Positions 6,357 to 8,349 of a DNA stretch of 8,349 nucleotides are shown here, one piece after another (within the stretch, counting starts at the first letter, position 1; each line of letters starts with the position of its first letter). Below the pieces are notes generated by a model. That model saw only the letters and a list, made by a program, of their open reading frames with translations. It did not search any database and was not told the DNA's origin. The stretch covers positions 1 to 8,349 of the forward strand of contig JAITFV010000243.1 in assembly GCA_031281115.1 (NCBI GenBank), given 5' to 3'. The DNA comes from Oscillospiraceae bacterium (GTDB lineage Bacteria > Bacillota > Clostridia > Oscillospirales > Ruminococcaceae). The position numbers and the translations under genes are program-made.

Positions 6357-7208
6357 ATGGACAGTGAACTCAAAAAGCGGTTGCAAATCATTGCAGCCAA
6401 GGTGCGTATGGGCATCATCGAAGGCGTTTATAACGCCAAATCCGGACACCCCGGCGGCTCGCTCTCAATCGCGGATACACTCACTTACCTTTATAATCAT
6501 CTCATGAACATTGACCCCGCGAACCCTAAAATGCCCGAACGTGACCGCTTCGTGCTGTCGAAGGGGCATACCGCACCCGGTTTATATTCGGTACTGGCGC
6601 ACCGCGGCTTCTTCCCGACGGATGAACTTAAAACTTTACGCAAGAGCGGTTCCCGCCTGCAGGGACATCCTGTCATGGACAAGGTTCCGGGCGTAGATAT
6701 GAGTACGGGTTCGCTCGGACAGGGAATCTCGGCGGCTTGCGGAATGGCACTGTCGGGTAAGGTTAGCGGTGGCAGCTACAGAGTTTACGCGGTTCTTGGC
6801 GACGGAGAGCTGCAGGAAGGCATGGTTTGGGAAGCTGCAATGTTCGCCGTGCATCATAAACTTGATAATTTATGTGCAATTGTAGACAATAACGGCTTAC
6901 AAATCGACGGAAAAATCGATGATGTTATGTCGCCGAATCCGATTGACGAGAAATGGAAGGCGTTCGGTTGGAACGTAATTTGCATAGACGCGCACGATTT
7001 CGATGAAATCGAAAAAGCCTTTTATGAAGCGCAATGCAAAACAGGGCAGCCGACTGTGATTATTCAAAAGAGCGTAAAGGGCAAAGGTGTCAGTTTCATG
7101 GAAAACCAAGTCGGCTGGCACGGTGCAGCTCCGAATGACGAGCAATATAAGCAGGCGACGGATGAACTTCAGGCGACACTCACTCAATTGGAAAAAGCAG
7201 ATGGGTAG
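6357..7208 (+). CDS. Transketolase, N-terminal subunit (TPP-binding half)
   Basis: This is the first half of a split transketolase, which moves two-carbon units between sugar phosphates in the non-oxidative pentose phosphate pathway. The 283 residues match the pyrophosphate-binding half of the enzyme. Visible residues are SGHPGG (29-34, H31), SKGHTAP (68-74, H71) and QGHP (102-105, H104), corresponding to H26, H66 and H100 of the E. coli enzyme. The thiamine-diphosphate/Mg motif runs from GDGELQEG (148-155, D149) to DNNGLQIDG (177-185, N179). The domain ends cleanly where the single-chain enzyme would continue, and the partner follows 43 bases later, so this is a natural two-subunit form and not a truncation. 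Such splits are common in Clostridia and archaea. Related enzymes acting on other sugars, such as apulose-phosphate transketolase, share this layout; the absence of sugar-uptake genes nearby favours the housekeeping role. Confidence 0.95.
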   Translation: MDSELKKRLQIIAAKVRMGIIEGVYNAKSGHPGGSLSIADTLTYLYNHLMNIDPANPKMPERDRFVLSKGHTAPGLYSVLAHRGFFPTDELKTLRKSGSRLQGHPVMDKVPGVDMSTGSLGQGISAACGMALSGKVSGGSYRVYAVLGDGELQEGMVWEAAMFAVHHKLDNLCAIVDNNGLQIDGKIDDVMSPNPIDEKWKAFGWNVICIDAHDFDEIEKAFYEAQCKTGQPTVIIQKSVKGKGVSFMENQVGWHGAAPNDEQYKQATDELQATLTQLEKADG

Positions 7209-7251
7209 AAAGTTTAGAGGCTGATTAATGCCGGAAAGGATTATATAAAAG

Positions 7252-8187
7252 ATGGAAAAAATTGCAACCAGGATAAGCTACGGAAATGCTCTTAACGAGC
7301 TTGTAAAAATACGCCCGGACCTGTTCGTGCTTGACGCGGATGTATCTTGCGCGACAATGACGAATATCTTTCAGAAAGCAAACCCCGAAAGGCACTTCAA
7401 CTGCGGGATTCAAGAGTGCAATATGCTCGGCGTTGCTGCGGGAATCGCGTCAACAGGAAATCTCGTTTTCGCGAGTGCGTTTGCGATGTTCGCGGCAGGC
7501 AGAGCTTACGAAATCGCGCGCAACAGCATAGGTTATCCGAAGCTGAACGTCAAAATCGGCGCGACACATGCAGGGATTTCCGTTGGTGAGGACGGAGCGT
7601 CGCACCAGTGCTGCGAGGACATTGCATTGATGCGCACAATTCCCGGCATGACTATAATAAACCCCGCCGACGACATTGAAGCAAAGGCGGCGGTTCTCGC
7701 GATGGCTGATTACGAGGGACCCGCTTACCTGCGCTTCGGCAGGCTTCCCGTGCTTGTATTCAATAATCCGGACACATATAAATTCGAGGTCGGCAAGGGT
7801 ATTACATTACGTGACGGCGGCGATATAACTATAATTGCAACCGGCTTGCTGGTTTATCCCGCGATAGAAGCGGCGGAAGAACTCGCGAAAGATGGCATAA
7901 ACGCCCGCGTGATTAATATTCACACGATTAAACCTTTAGATGAAGAGCTTGTTCTTAAAGCTGCCTGCGAAACCGGTGCAATCGTCGTCGCCGAAGAACA
8001 TTCTGTTATCGGCGGGCTTGGCTCGGCTGTCGCGGAATTGACAGCAGAAAAACACCTCGCTCATGTCGTAAAGCTCGGTATCAATGACACTTACGGCTAC
8101 TCCGGTCCGGCTGTTCAGTTATTGGAGGAATTCGGTTTAACTGCCGGCGGTATTATCGAAAAAGTTAAATTTGTATTGAATAAATAA
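7252..8187 (+). CDS. Transketolase, C-terminal subunit (pyrimidine-binding half)
   Basis: This is the partner of the preceding gene. The 311 residues cover the pyrimidine-binding domain and the C-terminal transketolase domain. E55 in GIQECNM is the glutamate that activates the thiamine ring (E411 in E. coli). THAGISVGEDGASHQ (105-119) supplies H106, D114 and H118, matching H461, D469 and H473 of E. coli. R161 in YLRFGR fits the substrate-phosphate arginine. The C-terminal domain begins near 175 and includes AEEHSVIGGLG (247-257). AAAGGA (7235-7240) sits 11 bases before the ATG, so the gene has its own ribosome binding site although it should share the transcript of the N subunit. An ATG at 7228, with the same frame, stops after six codons and is not a start. 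A terminator follows 5 bases after the stop. Lipid-precursor enzyme DXS is related, but it is a longer single chain. Confidence 0.95.
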   Translation: MEKIATRISYGNALNELVKIRPDLFVLDADVSCATMTNIFQKANPERHFNCGIQECNMLGVAAGIASTGNLVFASAFAMFAAGRAYEIARNSIGYPKLNVKIGATHAGISVGEDGASHQCCEDIALMRTIPGMTIINPADDIEAKAAVLAMADYEGPAYLRFGRLPVLVFNNPDTYKFEVGKGITLRDGGDITIIATGLLVYPAIEAAEELAKDGINARVINIHTIKPLDEELVLKAACETGAIVVAEEHSVIGGLGSAVAELTAEKHLAHVVKLGINDTYGYSGPAVQLLEEFGLTAGGIIEKVKFVLNK

Positions 8188-8191
8188 TTTT

Positions 8192-8216
8192 AGGGGGAAG
8201 TATTCCCCCTTTTAAT
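8192..8216 (+). terminator. Rho-independent terminator of the transketolase unit
   Basis: AGGGGGAA (8192-8199) and TTCCCCCT (8203-8210) form a perfect 8-bp stem with a GTA loop. It is followed by TTT and then AATTTTATT. It begins 5 bases after the stop of the C subunit, so it ends that transcription unit. Confidence 0.9.
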
Positions 8217-8221
8217 TTTAT

Positions 8222-8280
8222 TAATTTGAATTAAAGTTTTATAAATTCAAGAATTCAAAGTTTTATTATAGTAATTTGAA
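8222..8280. repeat. AT-rich spacer with small direct repeats
   Basis: TAATTTGAA occurs at 8222-8230 and 8272-8280. AAAGTTTTAT occurs at 8233-8242 and 8257-8266. An AATTCAA pair (8244-8250, 8252-8258) lies between them. The stretch is almost entirely A and T and precedes a gene start, so it probably contains that gene's promoter. TATAAA (8240) and TATTAT (8264) are possible -10 boxes without matching -35 boxes. In such AT-rich DNA the repeats may be chance. Confidence 0.4.
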
Positions 8281-8304
8281 AATTAAGAAAAGGAGAGAAG
8301 TATT

Positions 8305-8349
8305 ATGTTTATTATTTGTAATATTATATCCCGATTGCTTGCACTTTTT
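8305..8349 (+). CDS. Start of an unidentified gene, cut by the window edge
   Basis: Fifteen codons are visible, reading MFIICNIISRLLALF and open to the end of the window. A strong ribosome binding site (AAAAGGAGAG, 8288-8297) ends 7 bases before the ATG, which is the main support for a real gene. The visible residues are mostly hydrophobic, which fits a signal peptide or first membrane segment. Because it follows a terminator and an AT-rich spacer, it probably begins a separate transcription unit. Nothing more about function can be said from 15 residues. Confidence 0.6.
   Translation, partial: MFIICNIISRLLALF

Noticed and set aside
6357..8187. Transketolase broken into two pieces by a mutation
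   Set aside because: Each half ends at a domain boundary, has its own ribosome binding site, and keeps its catalytic residues. This is the known two-subunit form, not a pseudogene.
155..8187. Hidden defence system, prophage or mobile element
   Set aside because: I looked for transposase, integrase, nuclease and toxin-antitoxin motifs and for terminal repeats. All long frames on the + strand are housekeeping genes or the lipoprotein, and composition does not shift along the window.

Overview
The window looks like a chromosomal housekeeping stretch from a low-to-mid GC Gram-positive bacterium. It is most likely a member of the Clostridia, possibly an uncultured Oscillospiraceae/Ruminococcaceae-like lineage. 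Three things point that way: the ileS-lspA-rluD-type gene order, a transketolase split into two separate subunits, and strong AGGAG-type ribosome binding sites. The taxonomic call is an inference from gene order and style, not from a marker search. All genes read on the + strand and none shows a frameshift.

Layout. Positions 1-154 are the leader before ileS. They hold a terminator-like hairpin at the very start, a second perfect hairpin that resembles a dispersed intergenic repeat, and the ileS ribosome binding site; no T-box is visible. Positions 155-6207 form a tightly packed run: ileS (isoleucyl-tRNA synthetase), lspA (signal peptidase II), an RluD-type pseudouridine synthase, a Cof-type HAD phosphatase, and a predicted lipoprotein with a HEIGH zinc-protease motif. 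The first three genes overlap (ATGA, then 11 bases), the fourth starts 21 bases later, and the fifth starts 2 bases after that. This suggests one transcript. The lipoprotein carries a lipobox that LspA, encoded in the same run, would be expected to process.

Positions 6208-6356 separate this run from the next. They contain a degenerate 7-base tandem repeat followed by two hairpins, with no good promoter visible to me. Positions 6357-8187 encode the N-terminal and C-terminal halves of transketolase, 43 bases apart. Together they supply the full active site of the non-oxidative pentose phosphate enzyme. A clear rho-independent terminator follows at 8192-8216. An AT-rich spacer with small direct repeats then leads to a strong ribosome binding site and the first 15 codons of a gene that runs off the window.

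I see no mobile element, CRISPR array, tRNA or rRNA. The least ordinary items are the uncharacterised metalloprotease-like lipoprotein, the IleRS signature loop EMHKS in place of KMSKS, and the repeat cassette at 6212-6291. I found no convincing evidence of a new multi-gene system.
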